From assembly GCF_021730395.1 (NCBI RefSeq), contig NC_069367.1:68867501-68931500 (forward strand): a stretch of 64,000 bases of DNA, given 5' to 3'. Below, in pieces: positions 1-11,502 of this stretch. How positions within the stretch are numbered: position 1 is the stretch's first letter; every line of letters begins with the position of its first letter. The notes beneath the pieces are model-generated. The model made no database searches. It saw only the letters and a list, made by a program, of their open reading frames with translations, and had not been told where the DNA came from. The position numbers were made by a program, and so were the translations under genes. This DNA is from Mercenaria mercenaria. Taxonomy: Eukaryota; Mollusca; Bivalvia; Venerida; Veneridae.

Positions 1-62
1 ACAATGATGTACGTGTATAACACTTATCGTAGCGATGGCGAGTGCAATGATCCATCGCTTTA

Positions 63-150
63 TTTCATAACATCATTGGGTGAATTCGGCATACAAACTC
101 GTGTAACTCTGACTAGGTCACCCGAGTTCACCTGAGTGACACGAGTAACA
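63..150. repeat. Dispersed repeat, inverted partner of 13,080-13,200
   Basis: The segment holding TTCGGCATACAAACTCGTG and GGTCACCCGAGTT reappears as an imperfect reverse complement near 13,080-13,200, where the reverse strand reads TTCGGCATACATACTCGAG and GAGTCACCC. Both copies are rich in ACTCGAG-like short repeats. The pair could be two copies of one dispersed repeat or the ends of something larger. I see no coding potential. Bases 1-62 and 150-1,140 show nothing I can name; two short overlapping open frames at 339-669 have no recognisable features. Confidence 0.5.
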
Positions 151-1144
151 ATTGTAGTCCGAACGCTTTGTCGAGCAACTGAAAATGATGGAGAACGTTA
201 CCTATACAGTATGCTAACAGTTCAAAAGTTTCTGAGCTGTAACAAGAATAAAGAATGGTAGCTACTTTTGACACATACTTACTTTATTTTCCAAAATAAA
301 CAGCTGATCAGACGAAACAGTATCCCTCGTATCAAAAATTGTGTAAAATTAGTGGTCTACATGTATGCGGTATAGTGCTGTTAGTTGATTGCATTGTCGC
401 TGCGTGTATCTTGAATAATGTTTGCATTTTCAATGACAATGAAATAAATGATTTTTGTGAAGAACCTAATATAGTTTTGTTTGATGAACATAATGAGGAC
501 AGAAAGTCTGGTATCGTTGTTAGAGATGAACTGCTACGATTTCTGTCAGAGTGAAAAATCAGCCTGGATTATTATCAATCGACTTTTCAGATTCTGGGAT
601 CAAGTAACACTTGGAAAAAATGTTCAGCCCATAATGTTTAATAGACTAGAAATTTCTATTTTATGTTAATTTATTCTTAAATTCATTTCTGAAGCAAGAG
701 CTACAACTTATATTAATCCTCTTATGTCTAAACATGACTCTACTACCCCGAACCATTTCAAATTAAAAGGGTGTTTGGTATAATTATTTCTTTTATATTT
801 CATTGTTGTGACTGAAATTCATTTAAGGAAACAGTGGAGACCCTGATCCCATGATCTGTTTTGCGGTGTTCAACTTAATCTGCATTGTTTGCCAAGACCC
901 ATGTATAGTACACTGGGCATAATAATCACTCTGTACGGTAACCATTGCCACGCAGGTCACGGTGAGAGAATCCACTTTCCACATTTTAGCTGAATGCCAG
1001 GAACAGTTGCTGATACATTTACCATTTTCAACTACTTTTGTTTATCTTGACAGGTGATCGAATCCGCAACCTTTAACGTTGATCTATCATTTGCCATGTT
1101 CATTGAAGAAATATGTTACGAAAATGAATAAGCTCAACTCTGCT

Positions 1145-1510
1145 GTCTCAAACTCAAACTCAAACTCAATCTAGTTTATTGCGTTAAAGGCCTCCAGCCC
1201 ATACACATATACAATACAATCATAAATAATAAACACAAATGTGTGTGTGACTGTACACAGTATATAACAAACAAGATAAAACGAATTCATAAAGACTAGT
1301 AAAGTACCACTTACCAAAATGTATATCTATTTCATAATTAGAATTTTGATTATATATATTTGCAGATAAATATTATGAGATAATGCTGAATAAGTACAGT
1401 ACTTTTAATTGAACTTTACAGAATATACATTCGGATCTTAGATTATAATTCCTCTAGCTTTGAAATACACACATATAAACTTTCAATGCATGGAATGTAT
1501 GACACTACAT
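1145..1510 (-). mobile_element. LINE 3' UTR end with (TTTGAG)n tail, probably the outer LINE copy
   Basis: On the minus strand this stretch ends with GGGCTGGAGGCCTTTAACG, then CAATAAA-type sequence and a tail of TTTGAG repeats. The same GGGCYGGAGGCCTT...CAATAAA block closes the neighbouring LINE copy at about 1,530-1,570. The copy at 5.7-10.6 kb lacks this block right after its ORF2 stop, so this segment is best read as its displaced 3' end, separated by insertion of the inner copy. The assignment is inference. Confidence 0.55.
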
Positions 1511-1707
1511 TCAATTTAATTCACTTCATTCTTTATTGCATAATAAGGCCTCCGGCCCATACACAAGAGAAATACAGAACATATAACATCTAATCACATG
1601 TGTGAAGCAAAGGTCATTTACATTTACATAATAATATTATAAGGTACTTGTCAATTATGTATTATACAGTAAACACATGTCAGTATAGTTTTGTACCAAA
1701 TACATGT

Positions 1708-2713
1708 TCAAGTAAAGTCTGAAACTAGCCTACTTCTTTCTTTAAAAGCATAATATATATACATTGCTAGGTTTCTAATAATTTCATCACTTTCTGTTGA
1801 CATTAGATCATAAAATTTGTGTATTGTAGCATTGTTAACAAAGTGGTATGGAATGTATAATGACCGAATATTTGAATACAAAGGACATATAAGTACAAAA
1901 TGAAATTCGTCTTCAATAACAGCTTCACAATATGGACAGTCACGATGTTCTCTATCTAAACCAATATGTCTACCTTTTTCAATCATGAGATTATGTGAAG
2001 AACTTCGAAAATTTGCCATACAGGATCGAAATTTTGCTATATCTACAACAGTAACATACTTTTCAACCTTGTACAAAGGTTTAAAATGTATAATGACAAA
2101 GTTTACTACTTTCATTGCATCTAGTCCTCCAGTTTTGAACATATTGGTCTTTCAACCTTTGTTCAAATTGAAACAGAAAATAGCGTGGGTTAGCGGCTTC
2201 TTGGCGTTCCCAAATATATCCAAACCCGTTTGTATATAAATATTGTTTTACATCTGTAGTCCAATTTATATAACCTAAATTATCATAACATAAAAGCATT
2301 TCATAGCACAATTTGATATATCTGTTTCTAGGCAAAGTAAGCAAACGCATCCAATATTTGATACAACGTTTAGCTGAATATATATACATGGGGAATCTAC
2401 CAACGTCCCCAAGAACAGCATCGTTACATGCACTTCTGTTCACTTTAAGAAAGCGTTTACACGCATATACCTGTATTGATTCGACACATCGCATATGTTT
2501 TAGTCCCCATAGTTCTGAACCATATAGTAACACAGCCGCAACTTTTGTATCAAATATTTTAAAGAACGTTTTATAGGGTAAACATTGCAAATTTTGTAGA
2601 GAATTGAAAATATATATCAGAACTTTTTTCGCTTTAACCGACATAGCTTCAGCCATTTTGTACAATGACAGTCTGTTAGAAAAATATATGCCAACATAGG
2701 TAAAACCATTCAC
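1708..2713 (-). pseudogene. Inner LINE ORF2, C-terminal part in two shifted frames
   Basis: Two overlapping minus-strand frames (2,713-2,081 and 2,142-1,708) continue ORF2 past the reverse transcriptase. The first has the thumb/connection-like text KVAAVLLYGSELWGL seen after the RT in many LINEs. The second ends with CPYCEAVIEDEFHFVLICP, a CX2CX8HX4C zinc-knuckle pattern also present in the outer copy (CFYCENIVENEYHFLLVCP). A frame change near 2,810-2,710 separates this from the main ORF, and a second near 2,100 splits it again. The stop at 1,708 fits the outer copy's stop at 5,728. Confidence 0.75.
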
Positions 2714-2805
2714 AGTATCTATTACGTTATTACCAAAGAACCAGCGTTCTCTCCTCGCTAATCGTCCACCTCGCTTAAAGACCAGTACTTTTGTTTTAGA
2801 AATAT

Positions 2806-5118
2806 TTACTTAAGTTTACTTGAATTACAAAAGGTTTCTAAAATATTTAATTGCCTTTGTAACCCTACTACAGTATCTGCTAAAAGAGCAATATCATCTG
2901 CGAACATAAGTTGGAATATTTCCATAGTATCAGGAAATAACTGGATGCCTCTAGTATTGTTTTGACATAACAAAGTATCCAATTCGTTTATAAACATGGC
3001 AAACAAGATGGGACTCAAGTTACACCCCTGACGTAGTCCAACAGGGCAAGAAAATATACTGATAAAACCTTGTTGTGTTCTAACACATGCTTTAACAGAC
3101 ACATAAATGGATTGTATAGCCTTGTATAAATGACCTTGAACACCATTGTTTTTCAAAATATCATACAATATTGACCGGTCAACCGAATCAAAGGCTTTCT
3201 GAAAGTCAATGAAAGCTACGTATATCGATTTTCCTTTTACACTTAAATATTTGTTAACAATAGAATACAGTATAAAGGCGTTATCAACTGTACAATAACC
3301 AGCTCTAAATCCAGCTTGACATTCTGATATTCTACTATATGCTTCTACATAGAAAGTTAACCTTTTGGTAATTATTGATATGTAGACTTTACTTAAAATA
3401 TCTAACAAAGCAATACCCCTGTAGTTATTTGGATTGCTAACACTTCCCTTCTTATGCAGCGGAATAATTATTGACTTGGCCCACTCATCTGGAAATTCAC
3501 CTTTTGTAAATAATCTGTTGAACAATTTTCGTATAAAAGGTAATAATACATTTACACCATAAACTATATGCTGTGGAATAAGGTTACCACCAGATGCCTT
3601 GTGTATATTTAAAGACTTTACAGCATTTACAATCTCGTCATCTGTTATACTAGAATAAAACACTAAGTCCTCGATCTCATCGATATTTATATTCATATCA
3701 ATATCTCTATCGTCCTGTTCATAATCAATATTGTCATCAGCAACATTCGCTGCAAACAGGTTGCTAAAATGTTCAAACCAGCTGTTCAAAGATATATTTG
3801 GTTGCGACTTGGGTTTATCTGTCAATTTCTTCAACTCACGCCAAAACATCTTTGAATTATTTACAACAGATTCTATTTTAGACACATATTTTTTATTATA
3901 TAAGTAACGTTTCCGTCTACACATATTTTTATAAACATGTTTGCTATTTATATAGTCGTTCAGATTATTTTCACATCGGCTGGACCGAAACTTGTTTAAA
4001 GCTTTTCTACTCTGTAATTTTGCAGCTTTACAATCACTGTCAAACCATAGTTTATTTTCTTTACGAATAATCGGCCTTCTTAATTTTTGAAATCTAGCAC
4101 TGCTATCTACTATAGCCATTTCCAATTCGCCTACAATAACGTTTATATCAATATTACTGTCGTCTAGCATGTTATCTATCGGGTTGAAATAAACATTCAG
4201 TATATTTTCCGATAAACATTGTAAATACTCCTTACAATTGTCATCATTTAGATTGTAACACAAGTGCAGATTCTCGTCAGTGGTCACGGGTGTGTCACCA
4301 TGACTTAATTTCAAACTTAGTCTTATAGGCATATGACAACTCTCCGTGTTCGGTGAAATCTGGAACTGTTGAATGAGGTCAAACAAGCATTTAGATGTTA
4401 TAAAATAGTCAATAGTACTACAACCATTACTATTAACGAAGGTATAGCCGTTACTCTCTGGATGCACACCAAAACGACCGTTTGCTATAATACAGGAATA
4501 CACTTTACAAAATTCTATAAGCTCATGACCGAATTTATTCATCTTGGTGTCAGACGAAGACCTTGCAATAACTACCTCACTGTCAATAATATCTCTAAAT
4601 TCCGTTAATTCTGGTATATTGACAGAACATGTAACATAGTCTAGAGCGTTAGAAGTTCGGGCATTAAAGTCACCATTTAACAACAATTCTGTATCAAGTA
4701 ATTGAATTGTTATAATACAATCCTCCAGTTCTTGTAACCCCGTCATATCCTTATAATCATAAAACGGAGAATTTTCTGCTGGTATATACAATGAAACATA
4801 TAGAACATCTCTATCTGTGGTCAGTAATGTTTTATCAAACAACAGCATAACGCCAAAAGTAAACCATTCACATACACGCTTCACAAAAGATGTCATATCA
4901 CTTTTAATTAAGACAGTAACACCGCCCATATGCCTTCCACCAGCATTTGATTTTTTAGCACTACAGGAATACACGTTATATTCAGGAAAATATTGTTCAC
5001 AATAATCTGATTCCAGCTCCCATGTTTCTTGAATACCAATGACGTCATGACTTTTCAAAAAATCCAATATGTCAAAATTATTTAACTTTGATTTAAAACC
5101 TTCTATATTCCATGTCAA
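2806..5118 (-). pseudogene. Inner LINE ORF2: endonuclease and reverse transcriptase, open for 770 codons
   Basis: The N-terminal third is an APE-type endonuclease: WNIEG at the start, IQETW with the metal-binding Glu, LNGDFNART, a later IDYF motif and SCHMPIRLSL with the catalytic His. The last third is a reverse transcriptase: NNYRGIALLDILSK, YVAFIDFQKAFDSVD with the first catalytic Asp, GLRQGCNLSPILF, and MFADDIALLA with the FADD box. All key residues are present. The listed start is a TTG and the frame remains open a little upstream, so the true start is not fixed. It ends by frame change just after the RT core, so it cannot make a complete ORF2 protein as it stands. Confidence 0.85.
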
Positions 5119-5139
5119 TAAATTAAGTGTATCTCCTGT

Positions 5140-5690
5140 ATGTATTGGGCTTTGACCTTTATCCTATTTTTTGGTGTGATTGACCTCCAAAGAGACCGAC
5201 TCCATGGCTTCAACATCAGGTTCGCCGCTATTACCACCTTGCCTGTTACGTACTACACGCCTGAAAGTTCTAGTTTCTCCATTATAATCTTCATCCTTAG
5301 AAACCGGTTTATAAGTATGCAGATTTCCACCTTTGAAATACCCACGTAAGCCCTTTCGTTTTAGCTGTATGACAATTCATTAGAAATACGGATGCCATTT
5401 CTCCTAAGACTATCTCGATATTTAAAGAGTTTAAATTTATCTTCACTACGTGCAAACTGTGCAATTACCATCCTTGCATTTTCTCCATCTTTTTCACCAA
5501 TGCGTTTAACATATTTTATAGTGTCAGCATCGAAATTTTCGACTTCATTCGCAATACCCAGTACTTTTTCCCCAACTATGGCCTTCAATGGCCTATCATC
5601 TGTTTCTATCTCTTCAAGTCCAAATATTCGCAAAGAGCCTATCAATCTATCTGATTCAATAATATTTAATTGGTGTTAAAAAGTGCAGAT
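5140..5690 (-). pseudogene. Inner LINE ORF1 remnant (RRM-like half and tail)
   Basis: The frame at 5,645-5,361 reads SLRIFGLEEIE, DTIKYVKRIGEKDGENAR and KLFKYRDSLRRNGIRISNEL, matching the outer copy's ORF1 (SIRIFGLTEQP, SVVFAKRLGSYNPDQAR, KLYDGREALRANGVKLANDL). A further piece at about 5,350-5,140 reads GYFKGGNLHT, matching GYFKGGHLHT of the other copy. The coiled-coil N-terminal half is missing because the copy is cut at about 5,690. The product would be a nucleic-acid-binding chaperone of the LINE particle. Confidence 0.75.
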
Positions 5691-5727
5691 CGTACTTTTT
5701 CCATATACAGATCATTAATAGAAAAAG

Positions 5728-7763
5728 CTATACCCCAAGAAATGATTTTCTTAAGGTCATTGCATGAAAAATAAACATTGCAAGATTTTTTAACATTGTT
5801 TCATTTTTTGTTGACAACAACGAATTAAACTTATGTAGGGTAGGATAAGTAAAATAATGTCTATCTATGTATGTTGATCTAATAGTATTATAAAACGGAC
5901 AAACCAATAAGAAGTGGTATTCATTTTCTACAATATTTTCACAATAGAAACAGTACCGTTGCTCTCTTTCTATACCAATATGCCTACCCTTCTCAATCAT
6001 TAGTGTATGGGATGATGTTCTAAATGCAACAAGATGATATCGAAATTTTTTAATATCTAACACATCAAGATAATTTTCATAATTAAAAGAGGTCTTAAAA
6101 TAGCTATAAGACATGAATTTTGAACTATTACTGCATTCATTGTTCCAGAATTGGATATACTGGTCTTTTAGTCTTTGAACATGCTGATATAAAAACAAGT
6201 TTTCATTTAAAGCACACTGATTCTACCATATATAGCCAAATCCATTTTTATACAAATCGAATTTTACGTCTGTTACCCAGATTTTGTAGCCAATACTATC
6301 ATAATATAAAAGCATATTATAACATTTTCTAACATATCTGTCTGGAGGCAAAGTCACAATTCTAAGCCAATACTTGATACAACGTTTAGCAGCAATAATT
6401 TGCATCGGATATCTTTCACAATCGCCTATAACTGCAGCATAACATGCTCGAAGAGGGGCTGACATAAATCGTTTACAGGCATATGTTTGAACTCTTTCAG
6501 TATGTTCCATACGGTGAAGTCCGCATATTTCGGATCCGTATAATAAAATCGGTACAATTTTTACATCAAACAATTTAAAAAAACACATGTCTTGGCATAG
6601 GCATTAGATGATTTAAAGAGGACAATAGTGATATTAAAACCCCTTTAGCTTTCACAGCCATGCTCTCTGACATTTTAAACAATGACATTTTACTTGTGAA
6701 AAAGAGTCCAACATAGTTGAAGCCATTTACCACTTCAAGTTTAATACCCTTATAAAACCACTTCTCATGTTTCGAAAGTTGTCCACCATTTTAAAAAACT
6801 ACTATTTAAGATTTTTGGACATTGAGTGTTAGCTTCCACTCTCTACAATAGTTACATAGTATATCAAGCTCTCTCTGTAAACCATTAATAGTATCTGCGG
6901 TTAACGCTACATCATCAGCAAACATAAGCAAGAAAAATTCAACAATGTCAGGTGTCAACTGTATACCATGTATATTACTTTGTGCAATAACGTCATATAA
7001 TTCATTTATAAACAGAGAAAATAGGATTGGACTTAAATTACAACCCTGTCTTAAGCCAATAGGGCAATCAAATATTTCACTATGAATAGTACCATTTCTA
7101 ACACACGCCTTAACAGATTTATAAATACCTTTAACTGCGTTTAACAAATTACCCTGAACTCCATGACGCAAAAATGCAGTATACAGTTTTACTCTGTCAA
7201 CACTATCAAAGGCTTTTGAAATCTTTAAATGCTACGTACAATTTTCTGCGTTTCTGACATAAGTATTTCTTAACAATAGAGTATAGAATAAAACCATTAT
7301 CAATCGTAGAATAACCTGACCTGAATCCACCTTGGGCTTCCGTGATTTTACTAAACACATTTGCATAAAAAGTTAAACGTTTGTTCAAAACACTAACATA
7401 AATTTTGCTTTAAATATCTAATAATGTTATTCCTCTGTAATTATCCGGATTATTTAGAGAACCTTTCTTATGTATAGGAATAAGAATTGCAAGAGACCAC
7501 TTGTCAGGAAAAACTCCATCGACAAAAATTCTATTGTAAAATTTACGTAAATACGGCAACAAAATATCAACAGTGTAAATAATATGCTCTGGTATTAGAT
7601 TCCCTGAACACGCTTTTCCTTTTTTTAATTCTTTAACTGTATTCAATATTTCATCATCGGTTATAGGGTCATTTAGTAAAATACTTTCCAGTTCAGTCAT
7701 ATTTTCTATATTTTGAGTTTCTCTTTCTTCAAGGTCATTTTCTTGAGGATAATTATAATGCAC
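5728..7763 (-). pseudogene. Outer LINE ORF2, reverse transcriptase and C-terminus in pieces
   Basis: Five minus-strand frames cover the region: 7,763-7,410 (NPDNYRGITLLDI), 7,388-7,206 (GGFRSGYSTIDNGFIL, LYVAFKDF), 7,171-6,806 (GLRQGCNLSPILFSLF and MFADDVALTA), 6,588-6,223 (IVPILLYGSEICGL), and 6,198-5,728 with the zinc knuckle. They are colinear with the inner copy. The first catalytic Asp block reads AFKDF where the inner copy has AFIDF, so the Asp survives. Frame changes lie near 7,400, 7,200, 6,800-6,590 and 6,210. This copy cannot encode a working protein. Confidence 0.75.
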
Positions 7764-7897
7764 ATCTTCGATTTCACCCTGTTGGAAAAAGTTTTTAAAA
7801 TGTTCATACCAGTCTGATGTAGTTATATTGTTTATATCTTTATGTTTTTGTTGTGAACTATTTACTTTTTTCCAAAATTGTTTTTGATCATGTACTT

Positions 7898-9246
7898 TCA
7901 GATATTGAATTTAACACTCGTCTCATATGACCTAAAATTGTGTCGGTGCGACGTTAAACCCAACAAAATAAATAAATAAATAAATAACACTCTTCTGTTA
8001 TATTCTCGTTCTTTCATTCTGCACATATGGTTAAACTCCTTTTTAACAGCTAGATAAGAGTCAAGGTCACTAAGTTTTCGTGTTTGTCTAAACCTTCTTA
8101 CTGTTCTATTTCTGTTTAGCTTCATCTGTTTATAACTGCTATCAAACCATTTACGATGATTAACTTTATGCTTTCGCTTCACAATGAACTTTTTTACTTC
8201 TTTAGAACATTCTAATATTAAATTTTCAATTATGTTAATTGTAACATTTACATCTGCCGAGGGGTTTTGTATGTGGTTTTCCAATTCATCAAAGTCACCA
8301 CTGAAAATGCTATTCCGTATATTCTCTCTAAATTTTAATTCATCCTCGTACCCAGAAAATTTATAAACTACATTTTCTTCCTGGCAGTCAGTTTTCTCTC
8401 TTAAGACTTCCGCAGGCATAATGGGCACTTTTAAAGAACACACTACTGGTAAATGCTTACAATCTGCTATATTATCAATGAAAAAATCTCCAATGATAGA
8501 AAACACGGAACCCGATACCAAATAATAGTCAATAACACTACATCCCACAATATCAACAAAAGTGTATTCACCTATATTTACATCTTTACCTGCCCTACCA
8601 TTTACAATTGATAGGCCATAAGTTTTACAAAAATTTATCAACGTTCGACCGAAATTGTTAATTACTTTATCTTTAGAGTTACGCTTTATTTTGACAGATA
8701 CATCAAATATGTGAATATATTCACTTAACATAGGTACATTATCTTCACAAACAACAAAGTCATCAGCATATGCCGTCCTGGCATTAAAATCGCCACACAA
8801 CAGTAAGTTCATATTATCTATATTGTCAAGCTTAAGAAGTTCAGACTCCAAACATTGGAAACCGGATTCAATTTCATCCGCATAAAATGGAGACCCTTCT
8901 GGTGGAAAGTAAACATAAACATACAATAAATCTTTGTCCAATTGTAGAAGGTTTCTATTAATTTTGAGAAAAATTCCGTACGGGAAATCTTCATTTATAC
9001 GTTCTACATCGCGAGCTATTCTCTCTGTTGCTAATACAATAATACCACCAAGGTTACGACCACCCCTTTTGACTTCTTTGCTGGGCAATTAAAGATTGTA
9101 AATTCTTGAAAATTAATCTCAATTTGTGACATATCTATTTCCCATGTTTCCAACAATCCTATCAAATCAAAGTTAGAGATATATTTAATAAAGTCTTCAT
9201 CCTGCAATTTATGTTTGATACCTTCGATATTCCATTCTAAAAGCAA
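7898..9246 (-). pseudogene. Outer LINE ORF2 endonuclease domain, two frames
   Basis: The start (9,246-9,031) reads LLEWNIEGIKHKL and LIGLLETWEID, and the continuation (9,088-7,898) carries LLCGDFNART, CSVIDYYLV and DCKHLPVVCSL, the endonuclease motifs in the right order. A frame change at about 9,060 splits the domain. The final residues before 7,920 are not LINE sequence: they are read from the 65-bp insertion. Beyond it the linker to the reverse transcriptase resumes. Confidence 0.75.
7920..7984 (+). mobile_element. 65-bp insertion: LINE/SINE 3' tail flanked by 8-bp TSD
   Basis: The insert contains TGTGTCGGTGCGACGTTAAA, then CCAAC and (AAAT)n. TAACACTC occurs directly before it (7,912-7,919) and after it (7,985-7,992), a clean target-site duplication. 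The core resembles the 3' end of the RNase H LINE at 35.70-35.76 kb (ATATGGCC, TGTGTCGGTTCGTCTTAAAA). It is therefore either an extremely 5'-truncated LINE or a SINE using the same tail. It interrupts ORF2 of the outer LINE. Confidence 0.8.
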
Positions 9247-9298
9247 TAACTGAAAGTTTAAGAGGAGGAGATATTCGTGTAATGCCTTGGCCTGACCC

Positions 9299-10159
9299 CT
9301 ATATATTAGTTTGTTCCATTTCCTCGGAAATGGTACTTAACATAGAAGACTGGTTCGTATTAGATGCTACTGGATTATGTTTATCATAAGATCTTACTGC
9401 TCTTCTTATATAGCGCGTTTTAACGGAATCATCTTGGCGATTTTCATCAGTGTCTGCATCATCAGGTAATGTATGTAAATGACCACCCTTGAAGTAACCT
9501 CTTTGGCCTTTACTTTTTAGGTCTTTCAGGGTTTTGCGCTGACGGAAGGTTAGATCGTTCGCTAGCTTAACACCATTTGCCCTTAATGCTTCTCGACCAT
9601 CGTATAATTTAAGTTTATCAGTGAAATTATTCAGCTTCACAAGAACTGGTCTAGCTTGATCTGGATTATAGCTTCCTAATCGTTTAGCAAATACAACTGA
9701 GTTAAGATCAACACTTCTATCAGGGCATGCTACTTCGAACCCCTGTTCAGAGATCGAAGACTTCAAACTATCTATAGATTCATTTGGTTGTTCTGTAAGG
9801 CCAAATATCCTAATTGAATTTTTTCGCTGCTCGGATTCCACCTGATCTAGACCGACTTCAAGCCTATCACACATATCATTATGTCTTTCAATCTTATCGT
9901 CCATGGCATCTATATCGTCAGTTAAAATATTCCTATAATACTCTAAACTATCGATTCTACCTACAGTTTCATCAAGCCTAGTGGTGAGGGAGGCCTGCTT
10001 TTGTTCAACCAGCTTCACCCTATTTTTCATGAAAGATAATTCCTCTTTTACACAGGCAATATCGCTTTTAATTGATATAACATCACATTTTACCTCTCTT
10101 ATTTCTCTAGAAGTTTGTTGTTTAGCGTTCTCAATAGCAGCTAATTGACTGAGTTTCAT
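9299..10159 (-). pseudogene. Outer LINE ORF1: coiled coil plus RRM-like nucleic-acid-binding protein
   Basis: The 286-codon frame begins with about 110 residues of heptad-rich, charged coiled coil (IKSDIACVKEELSFMKNRVK and on), then KNSIRIFGLTEQP and an RRM/CTD-like block ending KLANDLTFRQRKTLKDLKSK, then GYFKGGHLHT and a basic tail. This order matches L1-type ORF1 proteins, which trimerise through the coil and bind the element's RNA. The frame is open throughout, but its link to the upstream 2A-bearing leader needs a frame change: the two frames overlap over 10,131-10,159. I read it as complete except for that joint. Confidence 0.75.
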
Positions 10160-10556
10160 TTGACGGACCTGGATTTAATTCCACATCTGATGCAAGAATA
10201 AGAAGTCGCTCAACGAGAAAAGCATATATGTCTAACCATGTTTCAACTACTGCTTCATCCAATATTGTCCTTGTACCCCTCAGTATGCAGATATTTGTTG
10301 AAGACACTCCCATTGAGCATTCATAATTTCCAATAAACACAGTTGCAGAAAAATCTTGATATGACTGTAGCACATAATCACATGCGAGCAGAAGAAAACC
10401 AATCACAACACACGAAGAAAACACCCTGATATATATGTCGGAACCTTTTGTGAAACGGTTGTATTCTTTCTCAATGGTAGTTTTGTTGATTCGTCTTGAG
10501 TGTCCCCCACAAAAGACGCCTATTCTACTCCTGTAAGTTGAAACATCGACTCCCAT
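10131..10556 (-). CDS. LINE leader polypeptide ending in a 2A-like ribosome-skipping motif
   Basis: This 141-codon frame starts at an ATG and contains a hydrophobic stretch (CVVIGFLLLACDYVL) near residue 50. It ends with LLILASDVELNPGP followed by 10 more residues and a stop. DxExNPGP is the 2A consensus that makes ribosomes skip a peptide bond before the final Pro; such motifs have been described at the N-termini of APE-type LINE proteins in sea urchin, oyster and other animals. The motif itself lies at 10,164-10,187. In an intact element it should be in frame with ORF1. Here ORF1 begins one frame away a few codons later, which suggests decay or a sequence error at the joint. Confidence 0.7.
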   Translation of the reverse strand: MGVDVSTYRSRIGVFCGGHSRRINKTTIEKEYNRFTKGSDIYIRVFSSCVVIGFLLLACDYVLQSYQDFSATVFIGNYECSMGVSSTNICILRGTRTILDEAVVETWLDIYAFLVERLLILASDVELNPGPSNETQSISCY

Positions 10557-11240
10557 CTTTCATGCGAATAATGTTCTGTAAGGTTCTTTCAACTGTGCAC
10601 AAGATGTATGTGTCACTTTTATCACACGACTTTTAATAGTTTTGCGATACTTTTAATCCTTTTGGTCCCTTTGCGCTTCCGTAGATTTTATATTTATAAT
10701 AATACAGGTAACATTTCAGGTAACTTGCATCAATCACTATACAGATGGACAATGGACAAATGGACAAAGGGCGGATTAACTGGCCATTCAGCTATGTCCC
10801 TTTGTGTTAGTTTATCGATAAATTATATATGCTATGTATCTATTGTATCTATTGTTCTATGGAAAATGTCAAATATCTTTCAAATCCAACATGCAATGGA
10901 ATCTATAATCATACCATCAGAAAGTCCAAAATCCAACAAACACATCCATATAATTTTCAAAATAGTAATCCATTTAATATTATCACAATCAGTGAAAAAC
11001 CACAGAGTCTATAAAATACGTACTGATCAAGTCACACACCTGCTACAAACTATTCCCCCATGCTAATGAATTTCTTTTTTTGAATGAAAAAGTCGTTGTT
11101 TAAGATGACATAAATGAATCCACCATGCTCACAAATAGCACATAACAAACATTATGCTTTTTTCAAACTTTGTACGTAGTACAGCCATGAAATGTGCTAA
11201 ATGCTAGTTTGACTTTTAAAAGACCAAGTACCAGTTCTTG

Positions 11241-11502
11241 ATGTTGTTCAATTGGGTTCAACACCATTTCCAACAATCTTATTGCCATACATATGACTGA
11301 CGGTCTCTAATGGTAACAAATGTTCACTCTCCCTGGCAAGCTTAGCAACCTAAGTGCACTTTCATAAGGAACTGACAACTCTACATTTGCATGAACTGAG
11401 GTAGACTGTAAATGGCCATGGAAGGCATTTTTTTCGCTAACTGGATCAAACCCGTGACCCTTTAACTGGCAGTACAATGCATCAACTACTGAGATAACTA
11501 GA
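11241..11502 (-). mobile_element. tRNA-derived SINE (V-SINE-like)
   Basis: Read on the minus strand, the first ~70 bp resemble a tRNA: TAGTTATCTCAGTAG as A box and GGGTTTGATCC as B box. A body of about 150 bp follows, then the tail TGTTGGAAATGGTGTTGAAC and CCAATTGAACAA, close to the V-SINE tail TGTTGAAARACGGCGTTAAA seen at 47.79 kb. It is diverged, with no clear target-site duplication. The tRNA-like part lacks a foldable acceptor stem, so this is not a tRNA gene. Confidence 0.65.

Larger units (their letters stand above)
1520..5695 (-). mobile_element. Inner LINE copy, APE-type non-LTR retrotransposon, 5' truncated
   Basis: This copy runs on the minus strand from the second half of ORF1 (5,140-5,690) through ORF2 (about 5,120-1,708) to a 3' UTR ending near 1,530. 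ORF2 carries an apurinic-type endonuclease, a reverse transcriptase and a C-terminal CX2CX8HX4C knuckle, the order typical of Jockey/CR1-group LINEs. The clade cannot be fixed by eye. It is the better preserved of the two copies: the endonuclease-RT part is open over 770 codons. It starts abruptly inside ORF1, as expected for 5' truncation, beside the 3' end of the other copy. The exact borders and target-site duplication are unclear; an imperfect match (TTCAATTTAATT near 1,510; TTCAATAATATTTAATT near 5,655) is a weak candidate. Confidence 0.85.
5700..10600 (-). mobile_element. Outer LINE copy, older, with 2A motif; 5' border uncertain
   Basis: A second, more decayed copy of a related LINE. 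From the 5' side it has a leader with a DVELNPGP motif (10,556-10,131), ORF1 (10,159-9,299), an endonuclease (9,246-7,898), and reverse transcriptase pieces to a stop at 5,728. It is broken by several frame changes and by a 65-bp insertion at 7,920. Its 3' UTR stops about 35 bp after the ORF2 stop; the missing end seems to lie at 1,145-1,510, which makes the 1.5-5.7 kb copy a later insertion. The greater decay of this copy fits that order. Confidence 0.8.
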
